A stretch of DNA of 64,000 bases, taken from assembly GCA_963844325.1 (NCBI GenBank), contig CAWJNV010000001.1, positions 1,054,001 through 1,118,000 of the forward strand, read 5' to 3'. This DNA comes from CADCTQ01 sp963844325. GTDB taxonomy: Bacteria; Bacteroidota; Bacteroidia; Cytophagales; 172606-1. Made by a program: the position numbers and the translations under genes. A model generated the notes under the pieces. It saw only the letters and a list, made by a program, of their open reading frames with translations. It did no database searches and was not told the DNA's origin. Positions 52,491 to 60,073 of the stretch are shown one piece after another (position 1 is the first letter of the stretch; every line of letters starts with the position of its first letter).

Positions 52491-52774
52491 GCCTTTCGGA
52501 ATCTGCGTATGCAGACCTGGCTAATATAGAAGCATACATCGCTCAGGACTCCCCCAGCGTTGCCAGAAGCTTCGTTAATCGAATTTTCGAGAAGATGGAG
52601 TAACTATACGTCCATCCTGAATCGGGAAGGGTAGTCCCTGAATTTAACAATAAAAAGATCAGAGAGCTTCTCCTAAAGAAGTACCGGATTGTGTATCAAA
52701 TTGTGAGCGAGGAAGAAATTGTGATCCTACGGGTTGTCCACGGTTCCCGCCTGCTGGATTTGGATATCGAATAG
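52472..52774 (+). pseudogene. ParE/RelE-family toxin with an in-frame stop codon
   Basis: A GTG start at 52472 opens a frame encoding VEPRKISLSESAYADLANI... that fits the RelE/ParE toxin fold. A TAA at 52601-52603 (codon 44) interrupts it. Beyond it the same frame continues to 52772 with LYVHPESGRVVPE, then IRELLLKKYRIVYQIV, then LRVVHGSRLLDLDIE, the conserved C-terminal strands and catalytic region. One base change (C to T in a CAA codon) would explain the stop. The intact protein would have 100 residues. Homologues usually carry a Gln or similar residue here, by recollection. Confidence 0.85.
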
Positions 52775-52777
52775 AGA

Positions 52778-54067
52778 TTACTCCCACTCCCCTGCCGCCA
52801 CGAAATCCCGGATCAGTTCGAATGATTCCTTGAACTTGGTCAGCGGCAGCGTTTCGGCGCGGTCGTACACGTCGTGGTAGAACCTGGGGCCGCCCATCAG
52901 GTAAATGAACACGGCCTTGACGCCCCGGCGGGTAAAAAAGTAGTGGTCCGAGTTGGGCGCATTGTCCCGCTTCTGGAGCTTGGGCAGGTAGTTCTTCGCC
53001 GCGTTGAGCTGCGTGAGCCGGTCAAATGCTTCGGGCAGCCGCGTGCCGTTCACCACCATCATGCCTTCCTCGCCGGTACCCAGCAGGTCGAGGTTGATCA
53101 TAAACTTGATCTGGTCCAACGGGAACAGGGGGTGCTCGGTGTAGTACCGCGAACCAATCAAACCCACCTCTTCGGCGCCGAACGCCATAAAGGCAATTGA
53201 GTAGTCGGGCTGGTTCTCCGGCCGGGCGTAGTGGCGGGCCAGTTCGAGCATCAGCGTGGTGCCGCTGGCGTTGTCGTTGGCCCCCGGGAAGTACGTGTCC
53301 TTGCCCATGCGGCCCAGATGGTCGTAGTGCGCCGAGATCACCACGTACTCGTCGGGGTACTTTTTGCCGGGCACGTACCCGATCACGTTCTGCGATGGGT
53401 AGCCCTTCACCAGTTTGGCGTCTACGCGATAGGCGGCCTTTTTTGCCCCCGCGGGCAGGTCTTTTTTCACCAGCTCAAACGCCGGGTGGCTCACCTGCGC
53501 CGGCGACAGGCTCATCGTCAGCTTGGCCGGGTGCAACTCGATGAGGGCCCGGGCCTCGTGCATCTTGTTGAGGTATTCGGGGGACAACTCCGTGAGGTTG
53601 GCGTAGTGCCGCGACTCGTACACCATCACGTTCCGGCGGAAGTCGCCCTTCAGGAAACGCTGCCGGGCGGCCTCCTGCGTAAAGATCAGCGTATCGAGGA
53701 ACACGATCCGGCCACGGCCGCGCCCCCCCTGCGACACGGGGTTTACCAGGTACTCCTGCCCGGGCACCAGCTTCTTTTTGTTAATTTTGAGGGAAACCCG
53801 GCCGGGGAACGTGTTGATGTCGAGCGGAAAAGGCTGCACGTACGCGGTGTCGAACGCCTTCACGCCCATCTCCCGGAACTGCCCTTCGAGGAACCGGGCG
53901 GCAACCCGGTCGCCCCCGTTCACGTAGCCACGTCCGTGAAAATCCGGCGAAGTCAGCGTACCGATGGTCGCCCGGGCCCGGTCCAGGTCCTGCCCGGCCA
54001 GGCCCAGGGGAAGGGCCAAAAACAGGACCAGCCAGCCCAGCGGCCCCCGCATTCCGTTTCGTATCAT
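52778..54067 (-). CDS. M28 family zinc metallopeptidase, exported
   Basis: Protein of 429 residues with a signal peptide (MRGPLGWLVLFLALPLGLAGQ) after ATG 54067. Zinc ligands of M28 are present: VVISAHYDHLGR, GANDNASGT, GAEEVGLIGSRYY, NLDLLG and FYHDVYDRAET near the end. An aminopeptidase-type role outside the cytoplasm is likely. The longer frame to 54139 encodes repeat-derived Ser/Leu-rich sequence and is rejected. The stop lies three bases from the toxin remnant of the opposite strand. Confidence 0.9.
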   Translation of the reverse strand: MIRNGMRGPLGWLVLFLALPLGLAGQDLDRARATIGTLTSPDFHGRGYVNGGDRVAARFLEGQFREMGVKAFDTAYVQPFPLDINTFPGRVSLKINKKKLVPGQEYLVNPVSQGGRGRGRIVFLDTLIFTQEAARQRFLKGDFRRNVMVYESRHYANLTELSPEYLNKMHEARALIELHPAKLTMSLSPAQVSHPAFELVKKDLPAGAKKAAYRVDAKLVKGYPSQNVIGYVPGKKYPDEYVVISAHYDHLGRMGKDTYFPGANDNASGTTLMLELARHYARPENQPDYSIAFMAFGAEEVGLIGSRYYTEHPLFPLDQIKFMINLDLLGTGEEGMMVVNGTRLPEAFDRLTQLNAAKNYLPKLQKRDNAPNSDHYFFTRRGVKAVFIYLMGGPRFYHDVYDRAETLPLTKFKESFELIRDFVAAGEWE

Positions 54068-54080
54068 GGGGTAAAGATAG

Positions 54081-54216
54081 GGAAGAAGTGAGAAGCGAGG
54101 AGTGAGAAGCGAGGAGTGAGAAGCGAGAAGGCGATACACGCACTTTGCCGTAATTACCGGACAAACCCGTGTCCATTCTTCTCGCTCCTCACTCCTCGCT
54201 TCTCACTTCTTTTTTC
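54081..54216. repeat. Mirrored-word intergenic repeat (GAGAAGCGAGGAGT)
   Basis: The left arm 54083-54130 is a tandem of GAGAAGCGAGGAGT words. The right arm 54175-54216 is the complementary CTTCTCGCTCCTCACTCC series. They pair over about 33 bases across a 45-base spacer, and it starts 14 bases before the M28 gene start (divergent side). Confidence 0.8.
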
Positions 54217-54222
54217 CTTTCC

Positions 54223-54276
54223 GCAACAATATTGCATCACTACTTGCAACATTATTGCATTTGCGATAATTTTGCG
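54223..54276 (+). promoter_or_regulatory. Three GCAA-N5-TTGC operator-like boxes upstream of the TonB receptor
   Basis: GCAACAATATTGC (54223-54235), TGCAACATTATTGCA (54245-54259) and the one-mismatch GCGATAATTTTGC (54263-54275) are dyad sites with a five-base centre, directly before the TTG start at 54294. The symmetry and place fit a Fur-family metalloregulator, with Zur the best guess given the gene downstream. Confidence 0.5.
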
Positions 54277-54293
54277 ACATACCACTCACGGCG

Positions 54294-56642
54294 TTGAAAA
54301 GGACAGGCATTCAGATCGTAAAAATTCTCCGGTTGTTGTGGGCGTTACCGGCCGCTTTGGCGGGGTACGCCCAGGCGCCGCTGGATTGTCACTACACCGT
54401 GCGGGGCGCCATCCGGGAGCAGGCTTCGGTGACGCCGGTGCTGGGGGCCACCGTGTTCATTGCCGAACTGGGCCGGGGCACTGTGGCCGACACCAAGGGC
54501 GAATACGTGATCAACAACCTGTGCGCGGGCGACTACACCCTCATTTGCCAGCACCTGGGTTACCACGCCGATACCATCCGCATTCACGTGCACGAGGGGT
54601 TCGTGCAGTGCAACTTTCACCTGGCCGAAGCCGACATTCAGCTGAACGCCGTGGTGGTAGCCGGTGAGCGAAATCCTTCCCTCGCCTCGCACGCTACCTC
54701 CGAGCTAAAGGCGGCCGACCTCGAAAGGACCCGCGGCCTCACGCTGGGCGAATCCCTGAAAACCCTGCCCGGCGTCAGCTCCATCCAGACCGGCCCGGCC
54801 ATTTCGAAGCCCGTGATCCACGGCCTGCACGGCAACCGCATTCTCATTCTCAACAACGGCATCCGCCAGGAGGGCCAGCAGTGGGGCGCCGAACACGCCC
54901 CCGAAATTGATCCGTTCATTGCCCGGCGCCTGACCGTGGTGAAGGGCGCGGCCAGCGTCCGGTACGGCGCCGACGCCATTGGCGGCGTGATCGTGGTGGA
55001 GCCGGCACCCCTGCCCATTCACGCCGGTACGCGCGGCGAAGTAAACCTGGTTGGGTACACCAACGGCCGGGGCGGCATTGCCTCGGGCCAGGCCGAAGGC
55101 GGCTCCCGTCGCTTCGACGGCCTGGGCTGGCGGCTGCAAGGCACTGCCAAGCGGGCCGGCGACGCCCAAGCCCCGGACTACGTATTGTCCAATACGGGGG
55201 TGGCCGAGCAAAGCTTCTCGGGTGCCGTGGGCTACCGCCGCGACAAGTACGGCCTGGAGGCATTCGTGAGCCACTTCCACAGCAACGTAGCCATTCTCCG
55301 CAGCGCCCACGTGGGCAACCTCTCCGACCTGCAACGGGCCCTGGTCAGCCCGCAGCCCTGGTACATCCGCGACTTTACCTACAACATTGACAACCCGCGG
55401 CAGAACGTTAACCACAGCCTGGTGAAGGTAAGCGGCTTTGCCGCAATGCCCCGGCTGGGCACCCTGTCGGTGCAGTACGGCGGGCAACGCAACGCCCGCC
55501 AGGAGTTCGACATCCGCCGGGCCGGCCGTTCCGAAAAACCCGCCCTCGACCTGCAACTCTTCACGCACACCCTCGACGCCGTGCTCGAACACGCGCCGAA
55601 GGGCCATTTTTCGGGCAGCGCCGGCGTGAACCTGCTCTACCAGGACAACAACAACATTCCGGGCACGGGCGTAACGCCACTGGTGCCCAACTACAACACG
55701 TACGCGGCCGGGGCCTTTGCCACCGAAAAGTGGTCGAAGGGCAAGTGGACGCTGGAGGGCGGCGCCCGGTACGACTACCGGTACCTGCAAGTGCAGCATT
55801 TCAACGCCCAGCACGAACTGGCGAAACCCGACTTTCACTTCCGCAACGTGTCGGCCACGGCCGGCGTTCTCTTCTACGTCAACCCGCAGTGGACCCTCAA
55901 GACCAACGTGGGTACGGCCTGGCGGCCGCCCAACGTGAGTGAACTCTACAGCCAGGGGCTGCACCACGGCCTGGGGGCCATTGAAGAGGGCAACGACACC
56001 CTGCACACTGAGAAGTCGGTGAAGTGGATCAACACGGTAAACTACACCGGCGGCCGGCTGAGCTTCGAAGGCAGCATTTACCTCAACCGGATCAACGATT
56101 ACATCTACCTGGCGCCCCAGGCCGAGCCCCGGCTCACGATCCGCGGCGCCTTCCCGGTGTTCCGCTACACCCAGACCGACGCCCGGCTGGCGGGAGCCGA
56201 TGCTTCCCTGGCCTACCGGCTGAATGGCGGGCTGACGTTCCGCTCGAAGGCTTCCCTGGTCCGGGCCCGCGACCTGCGGCGCAACGACTACCTGATCTTC
56301 ATGCCGTCGGACCGGTTTGAGAACAGCCTGACGTACCGGTGGGAGAAGCTGGGCAAGCTCACCAACACCTTCCTGACCCTGGGCACCACCAACGTACGCC
56401 ACCAGAACCGCGTGCCCGAAGGCCTCGACTACGCCGTGGCCCCCGACTCCTACATGCTGGTGAACGCGGAGGGCGGCTTTACCGTGGCGCTGGCCGGACA
56501 CCCCTTTACCCTGGGCCTCAGCGTGACCAACGCCCTCAACACCACGTACCGCGATTACCTCAACCGGTTGCGGTACTACGCTGACGATCCGGGCCGCAAC
56601 GTGATGCTCCGCCTCAAGTACGAATTCGGCAAAATTCAATAG
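54294..56642 (+). CDS. TonB-dependent outer-membrane receptor, probable zinc/metal uptake
   Basis: Protein of 782 residues. Signal peptide to about residue 26, a carboxypeptidase-like domain 35-115 (VRGAIREQASVTPVLGATVFIAELGRGTVADTKGEYVINNLCAGDYTL), a plug 120-240 with HGNRILILNNGIRQEGQQWGAEHAPEIDP, then a 22-strand-type barrel. The motif ELYSQGLHHGLGAIEEGN near 550 resembles the ZnuD/OprC group of zinc and copper receptors. TTG 54294 is the only reasonable start. The downstream lipoprotein probably belongs to the same unit, and operator-like boxes lie in front. Confidence 0.9.
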   Translation: MKRTGIQIVKILRLLWALPAALAGYAQAPLDCHYTVRGAIREQASVTPVLGATVFIAELGRGTVADTKGEYVINNLCAGDYTLICQHLGYHADTIRIHVHEGFVQCNFHLAEADIQLNAVVVAGERNPSLASHATSELKAADLERTRGLTLGESLKTLPGVSSIQTGPAISKPVIHGLHGNRILILNNGIRQEGQQWGAEHAPEIDPFIARRLTVVKGAASVRYGADAIGGVIVVEPAPLPIHAGTRGEVNLVGYTNGRGGIASGQAEGGSRRFDGLGWRLQGTAKRAGDAQAPDYVLSNTGVAEQSFSGAVGYRRDKYGLEAFVSHFHSNVAILRSAHVGNLSDLQRALVSPQPWYIRDFTYNIDNPRQNVNHSLVKVSGFAAMPRLGTLSVQYGGQRNARQEFDIRRAGRSEKPALDLQLFTHTLDAVLEHAPKGHFSGSAGVNLLYQDNNNIPGTGVTPLVPNYNTYAAGAFATEKWSKGKWTLEGGARYDYRYLQVQHFNAQHELAKPDFHFRNVSATAGVLFYVNPQWTLKTNVGTAWRPPNVSELYSQGLHHGLGAIEEGNDTLHTEKSVKWINTVNYTGGRLSFEGSIYLNRINDYIYLAPQAEPRLTIRGAFPVFRYTQTDARLAGADASLAYRLNGGLTFRSKASLVRARDLRRNDYLIFMPSDRFENSLTYRWEKLGKLTNTFLTLGTTNVRHQNRVPEGLDYAVAPDSYMLVNAEGGFTVALAGHPFTLGLSVTNALNTTYRDYLNRLRYYADDPGRNVMLRLKYEFGKIQ

Positions 56643-56707
56643 ACGAAATTGCCCTTCCCGACGAACGAATCAATCCCCAATCCTTAACCCCTTACAACCA
56701 AACCATT

Positions 56708-57280
56708 ATGAACAAATTACTTCGCTTTCCCTGCGTCCTCCTGGCCGGCCTGGTACTCTTGTCGGCGTGCGACAACAGTGACCCTGAACCCGAAAACCAG
56801 GAAGAACTGATCACGACCGTACGGCTCACGTTTACGCCCGCGGGCGGCGGCGCCCCCGTGGTCGCCACCTGGCAGGACCTGGACGGCGACGGTGGCGGCG
56901 CTCCCCAGGTCAGTGCCATAAGCCTGGCCCGCAACACGACCTACACCCTGGCCGTAACCCTGTCGGACGCCAGCAAGACGCCGGCCGTTGACATCACGGA
57001 GGAAGTGAAAGGGGAAGCCGAAGAACACCAGCTCTTTTTCCGGACCACGGGCCTTTCGGGCATGACCATTGCCTACAACGACAGGGACGCCGACAACCGC
57101 CCGATTGGCCTCAGCAATACCGTGACTGTCCCCAATGCCGCCAGCACCGGCACGCTTACCGTGATCCTGCGGCACGAGCCCAATAAGACGGCAGCCGGCG
57201 TCGCGGCCGGTGATCCCGCCAATGCGGGAGGCGAAACCGACATCGAAACCACGCCTCCGTTTACGGTAACGGTGCCGTAG
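56708..57280 (+). CDS. Lipoprotein downstream of the TonB receptor
   Basis: Protein of 190 residues with lipoprotein signal (FPCVLLAGLVLLSAC, Cys near 19), then a beta-rich domain (TTVRLTFTPAGGGAPVVATWQDLDGDGG). Such lipoproteins often follow metal or unknown-substrate TonB receptors in Bacteroidota. It is probably a surface or periplasmic accessory of the receptor; no enzymatic motif is visible. Confidence 0.82.
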   Translation: MNKLLRFPCVLLAGLVLLSACDNSDPEPENQEELITTVRLTFTPAGGGAPVVATWQDLDGDGGGAPQVSAISLARNTTYTLAVTLSDASKTPAVDITEEVKGEAEEHQLFFRTTGLSGMTIAYNDRDADNRPIGLSNTVTVPNAASTGTLTVILRHEPNKTAAGVAAGDPANAGGETDIETTPPFTVTVP

Positions 57281-57304
57281 CCGGGCGGTAACCAATCTTT
57301 TTCT

Positions 57305-58003
57305 TTGGAACTACCCATTTTATTCCGCGACGAACACTACGTGGCCGTCCACAAGCCGGGCGGCCTGCTGGTGCACCGGACCCGCATTGCCGAAGACGCC
57401 AAAGAGTTTGCCATGCAAATCCTGCGCAACCAGTTGAATCAGTGGGTGTACCCGCTGCACCGCCTCGACCGGGGTACGTCGGGCGTACTGCTGTTTGCCC
57501 TGCACAAAGAGGCGGCCCAACGGCTGGGCATCGTGTTTGAAGAAGCACAGGTAGACAAGTTGTACCTGGCCGTGCTGCGGGGTTACGCGCCCGAAGCGGG
57601 CCTGGTAGACTACGCGTTGCGCGAGGAAAAGTACAAGGCACCCCAGGAGGCCCGTACCGAGTACCGGCGGCTGGCGACGGCCGAACTGCCCATTCCGGTG
57701 GGCCGCTACCAGACGGCCCGCTACTCGCTGGTGGAAGCCCGGCCGCTCACCGGGCGCATGCACCAGATCCGCAAGCACTTTGCGCACCTGTGCCACTACG
57801 TGATCGGCGACAAGCGGCACGGCGACTGGCGGCACAACCAGATGTTTGCCGAAAAGCTGGCCTGCCCGCACTTATTGCTCCACGCCCGGCGGCTGGCCTT
57901 TCCCCACCCGTTTACCGGTGAGCTTACTTCCGTTACCGCTCCCCTGCCCGAGTACTGGCTGCGCATTGCGCCCACGCTGGGCTGGGAGGAAGTGTTGAAA
58001 TAA
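57305..58003 (+). CDS. truC: RluA-family pseudouridine synthase, TruC type
   Basis: Protein of 232 residues. The catalytic motif HRLDRGTSGVLLF near 54 contains the Asp of all RluA enzymes; GRMHQIRKHFAHLCHYVIGDKRHGD near 150 is typical of TruC, which modifies U65 of certain tRNAs. The start is TTG 57305 (MELPILFRDEHYVAVHKPGG), 24 bases after the lipoprotein gene. The exact target is a family inference. Confidence 0.88.
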   Translation: MELPILFRDEHYVAVHKPGGLLVHRTRIAEDAKEFAMQILRNQLNQWVYPLHRLDRGTSGVLLFALHKEAAQRLGIVFEEAQVDKLYLAVLRGYAPEAGLVDYALREEKYKAPQEARTEYRRLATAELPIPVGRYQTARYSLVEARPLTGRMHQIRKHFAHLCHYVIGDKRHGDWRHNQMFAEKLACPHLLLHARRLAFPHPFTGELTSVTAPLPEYWLRIAPTLGWEEVLK

Positions 58004-58057
58004 TTGACGGGTGGGTGCGCCGGTTTGCCGGGCCGGGTGGGGAGGCCGGTAAAAAGT

Positions 58058-58089
58058 AAAACCGGCCCCTGCGTGCAGGAACCGGTTTT
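58058..58089. terminator. Bidirectional terminator between convergent genes
   Basis: AAAACCGG (58058-58065) pairs with CCGGTTTT (58082-58089), with an inner CCTGC/GCAGG stem. T-rich tracts follow in both directions. It serves truC (plus) and the YtxH gene (minus). Confidence 0.82.
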
Positions 58090-58120
58090 TGAGTGGTTTG
58101 TTTCCCGAATGGGGAGGCGA

Positions 58121-58435
58121 TTAGTACTGGGTGGTACCCGTGGTGCCCGGCGTAGGGGGCGTGTTGGTGGTACCGGTAGAGGCAGTGGTTTTGCCCGGAT
58201 TCACCTTGTTTACGGCACCGGTTACAGCCGTTACGGCAGAGTCAACGTAGCCGGAGAGTTTTTCGGCGGTGTCGCCCCACTGAGTACCTACTTTGCCTGC
58301 CAGGTCGTTGGCAGATTGCGCGATTTTTTTCCGGGATTCCGTACCGGAGTAGGGAGCCAGCAGCATCCCCGCAGCAACGCCGGCAGCAGCCCCGATGAGA
58401 AAGCTGAGTAAGGTACTTTGATTGTCGTTGTTCAT
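58121..58435 (-). CDS. YtxH domain protein (second copy)
   Basis: Protein of 104 residues. A membrane segment FLIGAAAGVAAGMLLAPYSGTESRKK gives the YtxH motif, followed by an amphipathic helix and a Thr/Gly/Pro-rich tail. It is a monocistronic unit with its own terminator. General envelope-stress role suspected from the family. Confidence 0.88.
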   Translation of the reverse strand: MNNDNQSTLLSFLIGAAAGVAAGMLLAPYSGTESRKKIAQSANDLAGKVGTQWGDTAEKLSGYVDSAVTAVTGAVNKVNPGKTTASTGTTNTPPTPGTTGTTQY

Positions 58436-58655
58436 GATTCCTCGATTATTAAGGGTTGTAGATTGTTGGGTTGGGTGTTACAGGTACGCTCAAATGGGCG
58501 TATGAATACTAGGGTTTATACTGACCCATCCGCACCTTGGTTGCAAAATAATGCAAAAAATATTTTTTCGGGGTAACATTTTCCTCCGCATCCCGGTCAT
58601 AATCAGCCCCTGGGCGGCCGTTGGTATTGCCGCCAAATTGACGTTATTTTGTAAA

Positions 58656-59423
58656 ATGATTCTCGCAAAGCGACTCTATTCCTTCTGGTGCTACCTCTGG
58701 TTCCTCGGCGTATTCCTGATTCTTTTCCCTTTTTTCGTGCTCTTCCTGCAAAAGCCCGCCTGGCACCGCAAGGCGCACTACCTGAACCGGTTGTGGGGGA
58801 AGATCTTTTTTCCGGCCTGCTTCATGCCCATCCACACCGAGTTCCGCGGCCGCATCGACCCGGAGGCGCCGTACGTGTTCTGCGCCAACCACACCTCGTA
58901 CCTCGACATTGCGGCAATGGGGGTGGTGCTCCGCAACTTCTACGCGTTCATCGGCAAGGAGGCCATTGCCAAGGTGCCCCTGTTCGGGTACATGTTCCGC
59001 CGCCTGCACATCCCGGTGAACCGCGAAAGCCGGTCCAGCGGCTACGAGGTGGTGCAGCGGGCCACCAACCTGTTGCAAGGGCGCCGAAGCATCGTCATTT
59101 TTCCCGAGGGCGGCATCAAGTCCAAGAATCCGCCGCGGCTGGTGCCCTTCAAGGACGGGGCCTTTAAAATGGCCATCACGGCCCAGGTACCCATTGTGCC
59201 CATCAGCTTCCCCTACAACTGGATGATTCTGCCCGACGACCGCAAACTCCTTTTCCGGCGCCACTCCATTGTGGCCATCGTGCACGAGCCCATCCCGACC
59301 GCCGGCCTGACGCTGGACGACCTGGAATCGCTGAAAAAACGTACTTTTGACGTCATTGACCGCGAACTGCACCGCTATTTCCCCGAAGGCACGGAACAGT
59401 TGGCAGTGAGCAGTAAACAGTAA
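58656..59423 (+). CDS. plsC: 1-acyl-sn-glycerol-3-phosphate acyltransferase
   Basis: Membrane-bound acyltransferase of 255 residues for phosphatidic acid formation. Motif I NHTSYLD (HX4D) lies near 82, and motif III FPEGGIKSK near 148. One N-terminal helix (FWCYLWFLGVFLILFPFFVLFL) anchors it. ATG 58656 is chosen; a frame from 58551 adds an unlikely head. The last residues (QLAVSSKQ) are encoded by the intergenic word repeat that follows, so the C-terminus looks extended by repeat sequence. Confidence 0.9.
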   Translation: MILAKRLYSFWCYLWFLGVFLILFPFFVLFLQKPAWHRKAHYLNRLWGKIFFPACFMPIHTEFRGRIDPEAPYVFCANHTSYLDIAAMGVVLRNFYAFIGKEAIAKVPLFGYMFRRLHIPVNRESRSSGYEVVQRATNLLQGRRSIVIFPEGGIKSKNPPRLVPFKDGAFKMAITAQVPIVPISFPYNWMILPDDRKLLFRRHSIVAIVHEPIPTAGLTLDDLESLKKRTFDVIDRELHRYFPEGTEQLAVSSKQ

Positions 59424-59546
59424 TCAGTTAGCAGTGAACAGTACGTGGCGCTGCCAATTGTTCATTGCCTGCTCCCCACTGCTTACTGACAACTGCTGCC
59501 TGTTCACTGCGTACTGTTCATTGATCACTGTTTACTGACCACTGCC
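59398..59546. repeat. Mirrored-word intergenic repeat (CAGTGAGCAGTAAACAGT)
   Basis: Left half 59398-59442: degenerate (A/G)CAGT(G/T)A words. Right half 59475-59545: complementary ACTGCTTACTG/GTTCACTG words. The left arm begins within plsC codons and the right arm ends directly at the gatC ATG (59547). Confidence 0.82.
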
Positions 59547-59834
59547 ATGAATGCTGACCACGAAACCCTGCGCAAGATTGCCCACCTGGCCCGCCTCGAC
59601 CTGAAAGCGGGCACTGAGCAGGAAATGCTCGACAGCCTCAACAAAATCCTGACCTGGGTGGAAAAGCTCAACGAGGTAGACACCGCGGGTGTGGAACCGC
59701 TTACCCACCTCACCGACGAGGTAAACGTGCTGCGGGAGGACCAGGTCCAGGAACCTCTTCCGCCCGAACGGGGTTTACTCAATGCCCCCAGGAAAGACGA
59801 CGAGTACTTCCGGGTACCCAAAGTGCTCGAATAA
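59547..59834 (+). CDS. gatC: Asp/Glu-tRNA amidotransferase subunit C
   Basis: Protein of 95 residues, the small subunit that stabilises GatA in the GatCAB complex for Gln-tRNA (and Asn-tRNA) formation. Typical features: LRKIAHLARLDL, LNKILTWVEKLNEVDTAGVEPLTH and the end RKDDEYFRVPKVLE. gatA and gatB are not in the window. Confidence 0.95.
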   Translation: MNADHETLRKIAHLARLDLKAGTEQEMLDSLNKILTWVEKLNEVDTAGVEPLTHLTDEVNVLREDQVQEPLPPERGLLNAPRKDDEYFRVPKVLE

Positions 59835-59940
59835 AAGGTGCTCGAACAAGCGGACCTTTCCCGGGGTAACCGCTTCATTGTGCTTATTTTATTACGATAT
59901 CCCCCAAATCCTTACACCGCGAGGAACGCCCGCCGGAAGC

Positions 59941-59973
59941 CAAAAAAGCAAACGCGTTAAATTTGCTTTTTTG
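59941..59973. terminator. A-tract/T-tract hairpin terminator between gatC and the TPR gene
   Basis: AAAAAAGCAAA (59942-59952), a nine-base loop, and its exact complement TTTGCTTTTTT (59962-59972), closed by an outer C-G pair. The T-run can act in either direction. Confidence 0.75.
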
Positions 59974-60073
59974 CACAATACGGCGCGTCCCTGGCGGTTT
60001 TATTTTTTGAACGCCCGGCACCCGCTGAACCCGGAGCCAGTCAATTCATTTCTTTACTACCCTTCCCATACTA

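Noticed and set aside
54705..56639. 644-residue minus-strand frame opposite the TonB receptor
   Set aside because: Shadow; the receptor on the plus strand has plug and barrel motifs.
16360..59546. CRISPR array interpretation of the intergenic word repeats
   Set aside because: Words are degenerate, contiguous, differ from gap to gap, and there are no uniform spacers or cas genes.
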